From Nocardiopsis sp. CC223A (GTDB lineage Bacteria; Actinomycetota; Actinomycetes; Streptosporangiales; Streptosporangiaceae), in NCBI RefSeq assembly GCF_030766825.1, contig NZ_JASFDV010000013.1, positions 1-64,000 on the forward strand: 64,000 nucleotides of DNA, given 5' to 3'. This document shows, piece by piece, positions 27,661 through 36,814 of the stretch. Numbering within the stretch: position 1 is the stretch's first letter; each line of letters opens with the position of its first letter. The notes beneath the pieces are model-generated. The model worked only from the letters and a program-made list of their open reading frames with translations, was not told the DNA's origin and did no database searches. Both the position numbers and the translations under genes were made by a program.

Positions 27661-29304
27661 TCAGGCGAAGGGAACGGTCACCCGGGTGGGCTCGGCCTCG
27701 GGGGAGGTCACCGTCACCCGGTTCCCGATCCTGCTCTCGCTGCCGTAGCGCAGGTCGCGGGTGTCCACCACGACGGACAGCCGGTGCCCGGCGGGCACGT
27801 CCCACACCACCGACGACAGCTCGGTCGTCACGGTCACCGGCTCGCCCGGGGTCGCGTCGTGCAGCGTGTACGGGGCGTGCGAGAGCAGCGCGCCCCGGCC
27901 GTGGGAGTCGATCGCGTACAGGTACACGAACACCGACTGCGTCCGCGCGGTGGGCGTGAACGTGAACGTCGCCTCCGGTGTGCCCGCCACCCGCGCGCCG
28001 TCCGGGTAGGCGGGACTCGTCCACACCCCGGCCCGGTAGCGGTCCACGGTGGGCAGCAGCACCCCGGTGGGCACGTCGAAGAACTGCTGGAGGGCGCCGC
28101 TCAGCATCACGGTCCCGCTCTCCGCCGTGGTGCCGATCCCGGTGCGCATCCGGTAGCTCCACCCGGTGTCGGGGTCGGCGCCCATCGCGCCGCTGCTCTG
28201 CCAGCGGGCCCAGTCCGTGCCGGGCCTGCCCAGGTGGAAGGTCTGCTCGCCGCCGGTCACCGACTCCCAGTCCGGGTGCGAGGTCCAGTCGCCGCGCCCG
28301 TTGTTGGGCTTGACCATGACCGGGTCGGCGGTGTCCACGCCGTTGTCCTCGCCCTTGAGGTGGTGGTCGAACCAGTCGCCGACCCCCGCCCAGATCTCGT
28401 CGGGCAGCCCGGCCGCGCCGAAGATCTCCTGGGTGGCGTGGTCGCCGGGGGCGATCATGAGCCGCTTGGGCCCGGTCAGCTCACCGTAGAAGTCGGTGAT
28501 GTGCCCGACCGGGAACATGCCGTCGTTCCAGCCGTGGGCCATCATCACGGCGGTGCCGTTGGCGTTGATCCGGTCGACCTTGGTGGCGGCCGACCGGTCG
28601 GGGGCGATGTCCAGCGCGGGCCCGATGTCGCCGCGCCGGTAGGCGCGCTCCACGTTCCGCAGGGTCTCGCCCTTGTGGCCGGTCAGCGCCGCCGCCCCCA
28701 GCAGCAGTTCGGTGGACTGCACGTCGATCGTCCCGTTGGGGTAGAGCGACTCCTGTAGGTCGGCCCAGCCGCTGAGCGAGGCCACCGCCTTGATCCGGTC
28801 GTCCTCGGCAGCGGTGAGCAGGCTGATGCCGCCGCCGTAGGAGATCCCGGCCATGCCGATGCGATCGGGGTCGGCGTCGGTGTTCTCCAGGGCCCAGTCG
28901 ATGACCGCGCTCGCGTCGGCCCGGTCCTCGGGTCCGGCGACCTCGATGCCGCCGCCGGAGTCCCAGAAGCCGCGCGAGGAGTAGGTGACGACCTGGTAGC
29001 CGGACTCCTGGGCGAGCCGGGCGCCCGCGCCCACGTACAACAGGTGCGGGGTGGCCCAGGCGGAGGGCATGACCAGCAGGGGGTGCGGGCCCTCGACGCC
29101 GGTGGGGGTGATGACCTTGGCCTTGAGCTCGACGCCGTCGTGACCGGTGATGGTCACGTAGCGGATCTCGGAGCCGACCGCCGCGGCGGCCGGGGCCGGT
29201 GTCAGCAGGACCGCGGCCAGCACGGCCGCCGCCAGGGCCGACAGCAGCCGGACGGGGGCGGGTCGGCGGAACGGGGGAGAGGGGCGTGGGGTCTGGGAAC
29301 GCAT
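27661..29304 (-). CDS. Secreted CocE/NonD-type (Xaa-Pro dipeptidyl-peptidase-like) hydrolase
   Basis: A 547-aa exported alpha/beta hydrolase. The start ATG 29304 opens an Arg-rich n-region, then LLSALAAAVLAAVLLTPAPAAAA, a classic signal peptide. The nucleophile elbow is AGISYGGGISLL, with the catalytic Ser near residue 160; GDHATQEIFG carries the likely catalytic His. The C-terminal half (from about residue 340) is the jelly-roll beta domain of the X-Pro dipeptidyl-peptidase class, ending VPAGHRLSVVVDTRDLRY. Natural substrates could be prolyl peptides or esters. A TetR-like operator lies about 150 bp upstream. Confidence 0.85.
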   Translation of the reverse strand: MRSQTPRPSPPFRRPAPVRLLSALAAAVLAAVLLTPAPAAAAVGSEIRYVTITGHDGVELKAKVITPTGVEGPHPLLVMPSAWATPHLLYVGAGARLAQESGYQVVTYSSRGFWDSGGGIEVAGPEDRADASAVIDWALENTDADPDRIGMAGISYGGGISLLTAAEDDRIKAVASLSGWADLQESLYPNGTIDVQSTELLLGAAALTGHKGETLRNVERAYRRGDIGPALDIAPDRSAATKVDRINANGTAVMMAHGWNDGMFPVGHITDFYGELTGPKRLMIAPGDHATQEIFGAAGLPDEIWAGVGDWFDHHLKGEDNGVDTADPVMVKPNNGRGDWTSHPDWESVTGGEQTFHLGRPGTDWARWQSSGAMGADPDTGWSYRMRTGIGTTAESGTVMLSGALQQFFDVPTGVLLPTVDRYRAGVWTSPAYPDGARVAGTPEATFTFTPTARTQSVFVYLYAIDSHGRGALLSHAPYTLHDATPGEPVTVTTELSSVVWDVPAGHRLSVVVDTRDLRYGSESRIGNRVTVTSPEAEPTRVTVPFA

Positions 29305-29454
29305 GTGTCGGGAACCTCGGGGGAGCAGGGGCGGGGAGGTTTCCGATGGGTCGTCGCGCCGCCGAGGACCATCGGGGGAGTGCCGGTCGGACCGGCCGTT
29401 GCGCCGCGGGGGATCGCGGGGGAGGGGTGACGTGGATCGCAAGTAACTGTGAGG

Positions 29455-29477
29455 TAACTTACTCACCGGTTAAGTTA
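29455..29477. promoter_or_regulatory. Inverted repeat upstream of the CocE-type gene
   Basis: TAACTTA and TAAGTTA flank CTCACCGGT. The ACCGGT centre and AT-rich arms resemble TetR-family operators in actinomycetes, but no adjacent TetR gene is present. It lies between the divergent hydrolase and dxr promoters. Confidence 0.4.
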
Positions 29478-29621
29478 AGTCAGTGAGCGCCGCTTGTAAA
29501 GCCCCCGTGAACCCGCGGTTCCCGTTGACGCACGGGTCGGGTCCGGCGCGGCCGCCCCGGGCGCGTCCCGGGTTCTCCACAGCCCCCGGCGGCGGTGCCC
29601 GGCTTGCGCGACAATGGGGGC

Positions 29622-30869
29622 GTGCGACAAGAACAGCAGCGAACCGTAGTCCTCCTCGGCTCCACCGGCTCGATCGGCACCCAGGCCCTGGACCTCGTCC
29701 ACCGCAACCCCGACCGCTTCCGCGTCGCCGGACTGGCCGCCCGGGGCGGCCGGGTGGACCTGCTCGCCAAGCAGGCCGCCGGGTTCGGCGTCCCACGGGT
29801 GGCCGTCGCCGACCCCGCCAAGGCCGACGAGCTGCGCCGCGCCCTGGCCGACCACGGCTCCCGCGCCACCGTGCTCGCCGGCCCCGAGGGCGTCGCCGAG
29901 CTCGCCGCCGAGCCCTGCGACGTCGTCCTCAACGGCATCACCGGGGCGCTGGGCCTGGAGTCCACGCTCGCCGCGCTGCGCGCCGGGAGCACCCTGGCGC
30001 TGGCCAACAAGGAGTCCCTCATCATCGGCGGGCCACTGGTCCGCGAGCTGGCCCGGCCCGGCCAGATCGTCCCCGTCGACTCCGAGCACTTCGCCATCGC
30101 CCAGTGCTTCCCCCACCTGCCCGACGGGGAACTGCGCAGCCTCGCCCAGGGGCACGTCACCGCCCGCCGCGACGAGGTGAGCCGCCTGGTCGTCACCGCC
30201 AGCGGCGGCCCCTTCCGCGGCCGCCGCCGCGAGGAGCTGGAGGGCGTCACCCCCGCCGAGGCGCTCGCCCACCCCACCTGGAGCATGGGGCCGGTCATCA
30301 CCGTCAACTCCGCGACCCTGGTCAACAAGGGCCTGGAGGTGATCGAGGCCAACCTGCTGTTCGACATCCCCTTCGACCGCATCGACGTCGTCGTGCACCC
30401 GCAGTCGATCGTCCACTCGATGGTCGAGTACGTGGACGGGTCCACCATCGCCAAGGCCAGCCCGCCCAGCATGATGATCCCCATCGCCTACGGCATGAGC
30501 GCCCCCGGCCGCGTCCCCGACGCCGCCCCCGGCATGGACTGGACCCGGGCCCAGACCTGGACCTTCGAGCCGCTGGACCACGAGGCCTTCCCCGCCGTCC
30601 GGCTGGCCTGCGAGGTCGGCGAGGCGGGCGGCACCGCCCCGGCCGTGTACAACGCCGCCAACGAGGAGGCCGTCGACGCCTTCCTCGCCGGAAACCTCGC
30701 GTTTCCGGCGATCCTGGACACCGTCGCGCGGGTAGTCTCTGAGCATCGGCGAACGGAGCGCACCGGTGAGGCGTCCCAGCGACCAGGGGGCCTCACCCTC
30801 GACGACGTGTACGCCGCCGACGGATGGGCCCGTACCCGAGCGCGCGAACTGGTCGCACGCCGGGCCTGA
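29622..30869 (+). CDS. dxr: 1-deoxy-D-xylulose 5-phosphate reductoisomerase
   Basis: A 415-aa enzyme of the MEP isoprenoid pathway, converting DXP to MEP with [21 protein letters not shown] is the N-terminal NADPH-binding motif. The metal and substrate region [13 protein letters not shown] near residues 150-162 and ASGGPFRG near 195-202 are intact, and [20 protein letters not shown] is diagnostic. The GTG at 29622 is preferred: GACAAT lies about 7 nt upstream, fitting a leaderless start. rseP follows after 21 bp and ispG after that, the usual actinobacterial order. Confidence 0.95.
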   Translation: MRQEQQRTVVLLGSTGSIGTQALDLVHRNPDRFRVAGLAARGGRVDLLAKQAAGFGVPRVAVADPAKADELRRALADHGSRATVLAGPEGVAELAAEPCDVVLNGITGALGLESTLAALRAGSTLALANKESLIIGGPLVRELARPGQIVPVDSEHFAIAQCFPHLPDGELRSLAQGHVTARRDEVSRLVVTASGGPFRGRRREELEGVTPAEALAHPTWSMGPVITVNSATLVNKGLEVIEANLLFDIPFDRIDVVVHPQSIVHSMVEYVDGSTIAKASPPSMMIPIAYGMSAPGRVPDAAPGMDWTRAQTWTFEPLDHEAFPAVRLACEVGEAGGTAPAVYNAANEEAVDAFLAGNLAFPAILDTVARVVSEHRRTERTGEASQRPGGLTLDDVYAADGWARTRARELVARRA

Positions 30870-30890
30870 CACCGGTGTAGGGAGAGATGC

Positions 30891-32252
30891 ATGGTCCTGC
30901 TGCTGACCGTGGTCGGGATCGTCCTGTTCGTTCTGGGGCTGCTGTTCTCGATCGCCTGGCACGAACTCGGCCACCTGGGCACCGCCAAGATGTTCGGCAT
31001 CAAGTGCACCGAGTACATGGTCGGGTTCGGCAAGACCCTCTGGTCGTTCCGCCGCGGTGAGACCGAGTACGGGATCAAGGCCGTCCCCCTGGGCGGCTAC
31101 GTCCGCATGGTCGGGATGATGCCGCCGGCGCGGCGGACCGCCGACGACGGCGGCCGCCGGCTCTCCCGCTGGCGCGCCATGGCCGAGGACGCCCGCGAGG
31201 CCTCCTACGTGGAGCTCGGCCCGCAGGACCAGGACCGGCAGTTCTACCAGCGCGCGCCCTGGAAGCGCCTCATCGTCATGTTCGCCGGGCCCGGCATGAA
31301 CGTCATCCTGGCGGCCATCCTGCTCGGAGTGCTCTTCATGGGCATCGGCGTCCCGCAGCAGACCACCCAGATCGCGGTGGTCAACGAGTGCGTGGCCGCC
31401 GCCGACGTCGAGGACCAGGTCGACTCCTGCGAGGGGCTGGACCCCACCCCCGCCAACGAGGCGGGCCTGCGGCCCGGCGACGTCATCGTCGAGGTCGACG
31501 GGCGGCCCACCCCGCACTGGAACGACGCCAACCAGCTGATCCGCGCCTCCCTGGGCCCCACCGAGGTCGTGGTGGAGCGCGACGGGGAGCGGCTCCCGCT
31601 CACCGTCGACATCATCGAGAACGAGCTCCCGGCCCGCGACGCCGAGGGCGACTTCATCTACGAGACCGACGCCGACGGCGACGAGATCACCGACGACCAG
31701 GGCTTCCCCGTCTACAAGATGGAGAAGGTCGGCTTCCTGGGCATCATCTTCGCCACCGAGCGCGCCCCGCTCACCCTCGCCGAGTCGGCCGGGGAGATGG
31801 GCGCCATGATGATCGGCGTCGGCGAGGCGCTCATCGCGCTGCCGTCCAAGATTCCCGGAGTGTTCGCCGCCGCGTTCCTGGGCGAGGAGCGCACCGCGGA
31901 CTCACCGGTGGGCATCGTCGGCATCTCCCGCATCGGCGGCGAGATCATGGCCCAGGGGCTGCCCATCGCCGACACCGCCTCGATCATGATCCAGATCCTG
32001 GCGGGCGTGAACCTCTTCCTGTTCGCCTTCAACATGCTGCCGATCCTGCCGCTGGACGGCGGGCACATGGCGGGGGCGATCTGGGAGTGGATCAAGCGCG
32101 GCTGGGCCAAGCTCACCCGCAGACCGGAGCCGGCCCCGGTGGACGTGGCCATGCTGACACCGGTCGCCTACATCGTCGTGGCCTGCTTCCTGGCGTTCAG
32201 CGTGGTGCTGCTGATCGCCGACCTGTTCAACCCGGTCCGGCTGTTCGGCTGA
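30891..32252 (+). CDS. rseP: Site-2 intramembrane metalloprotease (RseP/Rip1-like)
   Basis: A 453-aa membrane protease that cleaves anti-sigma factors or other membrane substrates. The zinc motif HELGH is at residues 24-28 in the first span, and the second zinc ligand motif is in [15 protein letters not shown] near residues 386-400. A PDZ domain lies between ([16 protein letters not shown] near 187-202). An insert of about 45 charged residues ([20 protein letters not shown]) occurs before the second span. It is sandwiched between two MEP-pathway genes; the link is by conserved order, not chemistry. Confidence 0.93.
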   Translation: MVLLLTVVGIVLFVLGLLFSIAWHELGHLGTAKMFGIKCTEYMVGFGKTLWSFRRGETEYGIKAVPLGGYVRMVGMMPPARRTADDGGRRLSRWRAMAEDAREASYVELGPQDQDRQFYQRAPWKRLIVMFAGPGMNVILAAILLGVLFMGIGVPQQTTQIAVVNECVAAADVEDQVDSCEGLDPTPANEAGLRPGDVIVEVDGRPTPHWNDANQLIRASLGPTEVVVERDGERLPLTVDIIENELPARDAEGDFIYETDADGDEITDDQGFPVYKMEKVGFLGIIFATERAPLTLAESAGEMGAMMIGVGEALIALPSKIPGVFAAAFLGEERTADSPVGIVGISRIGGEIMAQGLPIADTASIMIQILAGVNLFLFAFNMLPILPLDGGHMAGAIWEWIKRGWAKLTRRPEPAPVDVAMLTPVAYIVVACFLAFSVVLLIADLFNPVRLFG

Positions 32253-32256
32253 CCGC

Positions 32257-32291
32257 GCCCGGGCCGACCGCGGACCCCGGTCGGCCCGGGC
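32257..32291 (+). terminator. Terminator after dxr–rseP
   Basis: A perfect 14-bp stem (GCCCGGGCCGACCG and complement) with a 7-nt loop starts 5 bp after the rseP stop. ispG therefore probably has its own promoter in the following 280 bp, where no gene is seen. Confidence 0.75.
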
Positions 32292-32577
32292 ACCCGGCGC
32301 ACGTACGCGCACCGGCTCCGCCGTGCCCGCCCGGACCCCGCCCGGTCTGCGCGGATCCGTCCCGATGCGGGTGTTCCGTGTGATGCGGGGCACCCCCCGA
32401 GGTGCGGGTAACCTGGGAGCGCGATCCGGGAACGGCGGCACGTCCCGCACGGCCGCCCCGCACAGGCGTCGATTCCCCGGTCGTGGCTCCGCGCAGCACG
32501 CCGGGCGCCTTCTCTGTGAACCGGACGAAATTCCAAGTGCCGCCCCTCCCTCCGGCGGCAGACGAGGTGAATCAAGC

Positions 32578-33738
32578 GTGACGACCGTCGATCTCGGCAT
32601 TCCCGCCACCCCGCCGCGCCCGCTGGCGACCCGGCGCAAGACCCGGCAGATCATGGTCGGCAACGTCCCCGTGGGCGGGGACGCGCCGGTGTCCGTGCAG
32701 TCCATGACCACCACCCGCACCTCCGACATCAACGCGACCCTCCAGCAGATCGCCGAGCTGACCGCCTCGGGCTGCCAGATCGTCCGGGTGGCGGTGCCCA
32801 CCAACGACGACGCCGACGCGCTGCCGATCATCGCCAAGAAGTCGCAGATCCCGGTGATCGCCGACATCCACTTCCAGCCCAAGTACGTGTTCCAGGCCAT
32901 CGACGCGGGCTGCGCGGCGGTGCGCGTCAACCCGGGCAACATCAAGAAGTTCGACGACAAGGTCGCCGAGATCGCCAGGGCCGCGGGCGAGGCGGGCACC
33001 CCGATCCGCATCGGCGTCAACGCCGGCTCCCTGGACAAGCGCCTGCTGGCCAAGTACGGCAAGGCCACCCCCGAGGCGCTGGTGGAGTCGGCGCTGTGGG
33101 AGTGCTCCCTGTTCGAGGAGCACGGCTTCCGCGACATCAAGATCTCGGTCAAGCACAACGACCCGGTCGTCATGGTCAACGCCTACCGCCAGCTCGCCTC
33201 GGCCTGCGACTACCCGCTGCACCTGGGCGTGACCGAGGCCGGTCCCGCCTTCCAGGGCACCATCAAGTCCGCGGTGGCGTTCGGCGCCCTGCTCTCGGAG
33301 GGCATCGGCGACACCATCCGCGTGTCGCTGTCGGCGCCGCCGGCCGAGGAGGTCAAGGTCGGCGCGCAGATCCTGGAGTCGCTGGGTCTGCGCGAGCGGG
33401 GTCTGGAGATCGTGTCCTGCCCCAGTTGCGGGCGTGCCCAGGTGGACGTGTACACGCTGGCGGAGGAGGTCACCGCCGGGCTGGAGGGTCTGGAGGTGCC
33501 GCTGCGGGTGGCCGTGATGGGGTGTGTGGTCAACGGTCCGGGCGAGGCCCGTGAGGCCGATCTGGGTGTGGCCTCCGGTAACGGCAAGGGCCAGATCTTC
33601 GTCAAGGGCGAGGTCATCAAGACGGTGCCGGAGTCCAAGATCGTGGAGACCCTGATCGAGGAGGCCATGCGCATCGCCGAGGAGATGGGCGAGGCCGGGG
33701 TGGGGCCGGGCGAGCCCACCGTCGCCGTCGCGGGCTGA
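32578..33738 (+). CDS. ispG: (E)-4-hydroxy-3-methylbut-2-enyl-diphosphate synthase (flavodoxin/ferredoxin-dependent)
   Basis: A 386-aa iron-sulfur enzyme, the penultimate step of the MEP pathway, converting MEcPP to [25 protein letters not shown] and [13 protein letters not shown] form the TIM-barrel half. The 4Fe-4S ligands are in [11 protein letters not shown] and [13 protein letters not shown], followed by the Glu of the same motif. The GTG at 32578 has GAGGTG 8 nt upstream. It acts two pathway steps from ispH and shares its pathway with dxr 1.7 kb upstream. Confidence 0.95.
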   Translation: MTTVDLGIPATPPRPLATRRKTRQIMVGNVPVGGDAPVSVQSMTTTRTSDINATLQQIAELTASGCQIVRVAVPTNDDADALPIIAKKSQIPVIADIHFQPKYVFQAIDAGCAAVRVNPGNIKKFDDKVAEIARAAGEAGTPIRIGVNAGSLDKRLLAKYGKATPEALVESALWECSLFEEHGFRDIKISVKHNDPVVMVNAYRQLASACDYPLHLGVTEAGPAFQGTIKSAVAFGALLSEGIGDTIRVSLSAPPAEEVKVGAQILESLGLRERGLEIVSCPSCGRAQVDVYTLAEEVTAGLEGLEVPLRVAVMGCVVNGPGEAREADLGVASGNGKGQIFVKGEVIKTVPESKIVETLIEEAMRIAEEMGEAGVGPGEPTVAVAG

Positions 33739-33760
33739 CACCCGCCTTCCGCGCTTTCGG

Positions 33761-33790
33761 CGGCCGCGTCCCCGACCGGGGGCGCGGCCG
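33761..33790 (+). terminator. Terminator after ispG
   Basis: A 13-bp stem CGGCCGCGTCCCC/GGGGGCGCGGCCG with one G-T wobble and a 4-nt loop lies 22 bp past the stop. Confidence 0.7.
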
Positions 33791-34004
33791 TTCGCGTTGC
33801 GCGGGGAAGGGTGGCGGGGGTGGGAACGTTACAGGGGCGGCGAGGACGTTCGGACAGGGTTCTTTCCTGTATACGTGCAGGTCACCCGTGCGCCATCACA
33901 CAGCGTGATGCACTGTGGCATCTGTCACGTTGATGTGCGCTTTTTTGCGCTTGGACGCATGTTCCACGCGCGAATTCCGGATAGACGCAATGAATGTGGG
34001 TCAT

Positions 34005-34018
34005 GTTACCCAGGTAAC
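34005..34018. promoter_or_regulatory. Inverted repeat in the permease promoter region
   Basis: GTTACC-CA-GGTAAC lies about 145 bp upstream of the amino-acid permease, in a 370-bp gene-free, AT-richer stretch. It is a candidate operator. No known riboswitch fold was recognised there. Confidence 0.35.
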
Positions 34019-34162
34019 GCGGCTACCGTTGCTGAGGGCGTTTTCCCGCTGTTAACGGGACGAAGAGAACGCCCGTCCCCCCACACCGCACCCCATCCGG
34101 GGCACCCTTGTGCGCCCGTGCCCGGGGAGCGGTGTGCCCGCGCATGGAACAAGGAGTGACAC

Positions 34163-35647
34163 GTGGTCGACCAGAAGACCCCCGCGAGTACCACCGGGGT
34201 ACCCGCGCGCCCGGGCGGTGCGCCCGCGCTTCGGGAGCGCCTGACCAGGCGCAAGCCGGTGGAGAAGCTCGTCGCCGAGACAGAGGGTGCCGCGGGTGCC
34301 GGTCTCCAGCGGCACATGGGCTTCTGGCAGCTGTCCATGATCGGCATCGGCGCGACCCTGGGCACCGGCATCTTCGTGGTCCTGGGCGAGGCCGTCCCCA
34401 TCGCCGGACCGGCCGTCATGGTCTCGTTCGTGCTCGCGGGCATCACCGCCCTGTTCTCCGCCCTGGCCTACGCCGAGATGGCGGGCATGATCCCCGCCTC
34501 CGGCTCGGCCTACTCCTACAGCTACGCCACCATCGGCGAGTTCATGGCGTGGATCTGCGGCTGGTGCCTGATGCTCACCTACGGCGTCTCCGTGGCAGCC
34601 GTCGGCGTGGGCTGGGGGCAGTACATCAACGAGCTGCTGCACCTGACCACCGGTCTCTCCCTGCCGTCCGCCGTCCTGGCCGGACCGATGGAGGGCGGGC
34701 TGATCAACCTCCCGGCCGCCATCGTCGTCCTGCTGTCGATGTTCGCCCTGCTCGCCGGGGTGCGCGAGAGCAGCCGCGTCAACGCCGTCATGGTCACCAT
34801 CAAGATCGCCATCCTGGTGATGTTCGTGGCCATCGCCGTCACCGCCGTCCAGGACGGCAACTTCGCCCCCTTCATGCCCATGGGCATGGCGGGCGTCAGC
34901 GCCGCGGGCGCCACCCTGTTCTTCTCCTACATCGGGTTCGACTCGGTCTCCACCGCCAGCGAGGAGGCCAAGAACCCGCAGCGCGACCTGCCGCGCGCGA
35001 TCATGTTCTCGATGATCCTGGTGACCGCCATCTACTGCCTGGTGGCCTTCGCCGCGGTCGGCGCCCTGAACTGGACCGACTTCGTCGACGGCGAGACCTC
35101 GCTGGCCGGCATCCTCACCAACGTCACCGGCACCCCGGTCTGGGCCGTCATCTTCGCCGCGGGCGCCGTCCTGGCCCTGGCCAGCGTCGTCCTGGTGGTC
35201 CTGTACAGCCAGACCCGCATCCTCTTCGTGATGTCGCGCGACGGCCTGATCCCCAAGGCGTTCTCCAAGGTCGACGCCAAGGGCACCCCGCGTCTGAACA
35301 CGGTCATCACCTCCGTGCTGATCGCGGTCCTGGCCGCGTTCATCCCGCTGGGCCCGCTCGCCGACGCCACCGCCATCGGCACCCTGTTCGCGTTCGCCCT
35401 GGTGAACGTGGCGGTGCTGGTGCTGCGCCGGACCCGCCCGGACCTGCCCCGCACCTTCCGGGTGCCGGGTGCGCCGGTCACCCCGGTCCTGGGCGTGCTG
35501 GCCTGCGCCTACATGATGGCCAGCATGGACGTGAGCGTGTGGGTCGCGTTCATCGTGTGGCTGGTCGTCGGCCTGGCGATCTACTTCGGCTACAGCATGA
35601 AGCGCTCCGCACTGGAGACCGGGGACACCGTCGAGGTCCGCGCCTGA
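34163..35647 (+). CDS. APC-superfamily amino-acid permease, cationic amino-acid transporter type
   Basis: A 494-aa membrane protein with at least 12 spans. The N-terminal RLTRRKPVEKLVAETEG followed by LQRHMGFWQLSMIGIGATLGTGIFVVLG is the pattern of CAT/YfnA-type permeases, which import Arg or Lys. FFSYIGFDSVSTASEEAKNPQRDLP in the middle is also typical. ACAAGGAG lies before the GTG at 34163. The next two rightward genes encode an amidase and a DavB-like monooxygenase, so this is the probable import step for their substrate. Confidence 0.88.
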   Translation: MVDQKTPASTTGVPARPGGAPALRERLTRRKPVEKLVAETEGAAGAGLQRHMGFWQLSMIGIGATLGTGIFVVLGEAVPIAGPAVMVSFVLAGITALFSALAYAEMAGMIPASGSAYSYSYATIGEFMAWICGWCLMLTYGVSVAAVGVGWGQYINELLHLTTGLSLPSAVLAGPMEGGLINLPAAIVVLLSMFALLAGVRESSRVNAVMVTIKIAILVMFVAIAVTAVQDGNFAPFMPMGMAGVSAAGATLFFSYIGFDSVSTASEEAKNPQRDLPRAIMFSMILVTAIYCLVAFAAVGALNWTDFVDGETSLAGILTNVTGTPVWAVIFAAGAVLALASVVLVVLYSQTRILFVMSRDGLIPKAFSKVDAKGTPRLNTVITSVLIAVLAAFIPLGPLADATAIGTLFAFALVNVAVLVLRRTRPDLPRTFRVPGAPVTPVLGVLACAYMMASMDVSVWVAFIVWLVVGLAIYFGYSMKRSALETGDTVEVRA

Positions 35648-35742
35648 CCTGAGACGGAGCCCACGGAGGGGGTCGGGATTCCCGGCCCCCTCCGCCGTGT
35701 TCCACGGGTGGGCGCCGTTCGGATGCTCGACGCACGTGTTCA

Positions 35743-35758
35743 GTGCATATGTGCATAC
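35743..35758. promoter_or_regulatory. Direct repeat upstream of the amidase gene
   Basis: GTGCATAT and GTGCATAC are adjacent in an AT-rich patch about 180 bp upstream of the amidase start. They are candidate half-sites for a substrate-responsive regulator. The rest of the 290-bp gap shows no gene. Confidence 0.3.
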
Positions 35759-35938
35759 GAACGCAAAGAACCGCATCAATGCGTCGAAAACTCGCAAAGC
35801 ATCCGATGTGCGACGCACACTTCGGACGGGTGCCGCCGCCTAGAGTGGATCCGGCCTCGCAGCCGCCCCACCAGCGGCGATGCGCGGCCCCCGCGGCAAC
35901 GGCGCCGCGGACACGAGACCGGCGGGACGGAGGAGCGG

Positions 35939-36763
35939 ATGGCACGGCGGACCCTGCGCGTGGCCCTGGACCAGGGCACCGGCCGCAGCGGCGACCCCGC
36001 CGACGCCCTGGCCCGCCTCTCCGACCGGGCGCGCGCCGCCGCCGACGCGGGCGCCGACCTGCTCGTCGGCCCGGAGATGTCGCTGACCGGCTACAACATC
36101 GGCGCGGACGTCGCCCGCCTGGCCGAGCCCGCCGACGGACGGCTGGCCGCGCAGGTCGCGCGCATCGCCGCCGACACCGGCGTGGCGATCGTCCACGGCT
36201 TCCCGGAGCGGGACGGGGACGCGGTGTACAACACCGTCCTGCTCACCGGCCCGGACGGCGAGCGCCTGGCCGCCTACCGCAAGACCCACCTGTTCGGCGA
36301 CCTCGACCGCGACGCCTTCACCCCCGGGGACACCCCGGTGGTCCAGGCCGACCTGGGCGGCGTCCGCCTGGGGCTGCTGGTCTGCTACGACGTCGAGTTC
36401 CCCGAACCCGTGCGCGCCCACGCGCTGGCCGGGACCGAACTGCTCGTGGTGCCGACCGCCCTCATGCTGCCCTACACCGACGTGCCCGAGCGGATCGTCC
36501 CGGTGCGGGCGCTGGAGAACCAGATCCACCTGGCGTACGTGAACCGCTGCGACACCGAGGGCGACCTGCGCTACGCGGGCCGCAGCGCACTCATCGCCCC
36601 CGACGGCACCGAGACCCTGCGCGCCGGGGCCGACGAGGAACTCCTCGTCGGCGACGTCGACCTCGGCGCCATCGCCCGCGCCCGCGAGGGGCAGTCCTAC
36701 CTGGACGACCGCAGGCCGGGCCTGTACGGCTCCCTGGGCCGCGACCGGGCCCTCGCGCCGTAA
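35939..36763 (+). CDS. davA: Nitrilase-superfamily amidase (5-aminopentanamidase-like)
   Basis: A 274-aa C-N hydrolase. The catalytic triad is visible: Glu in GPEMSLTGYN near residue 43, Lys in AYRKTHLFGD near 115, and Cys in LVCYDVEFPEP near 148. AGGAGC lies before the ATG at 35939. The gene downstream is a close DavB-type monooxygenase that makes amides from amino acids, so this enzyme should hydrolyse the resulting amide: 5-aminopentanamide from lysine, or 4-guanidinobutanamide from arginine. The symbol follows the lysine reading and is provisional. Confidence 0.8.
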   Translation: MARRTLRVALDQGTGRSGDPADALARLSDRARAAADAGADLLVGPEMSLTGYNIGADVARLAEPADGRLAAQVARIAADTGVAIVHGFPERDGDAVYNTVLLTGPDGERLAAYRKTHLFGDLDRDAFTPGDTPVVQADLGGVRLGLLVCYDVEFPEPVRAHALAGTELLVVPTALMLPYTDVPERIVPVRALENQIHLAYVNRCDTEGDLRYAGRSALIAPDGTETLRAGADEELLVGDVDLGAIARAREGQSYLDDRRPGLYGSLGRDRALAP

Positions 36764-36814
36764 AGACCACACGCCACACCGCCACCACCGCCACACCGAC
36801 CCTGGAGGGGATTC

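Noticed and set aside
24737..28162. Very long minus-strand open frame (1141 codons)
   Set aside because: It runs antisense through the aldehyde dehydrogenase and out of frame through the protease and hydrolase. Its Arg/Gly/His-rich composition is that of a high-GC shadow frame.
33800..34162. Possible riboswitch in the permease leader
   Set aside because: Only a short inverted repeat and GCGC...GCGC pairs are visible; no known riboswitch core was recognised.
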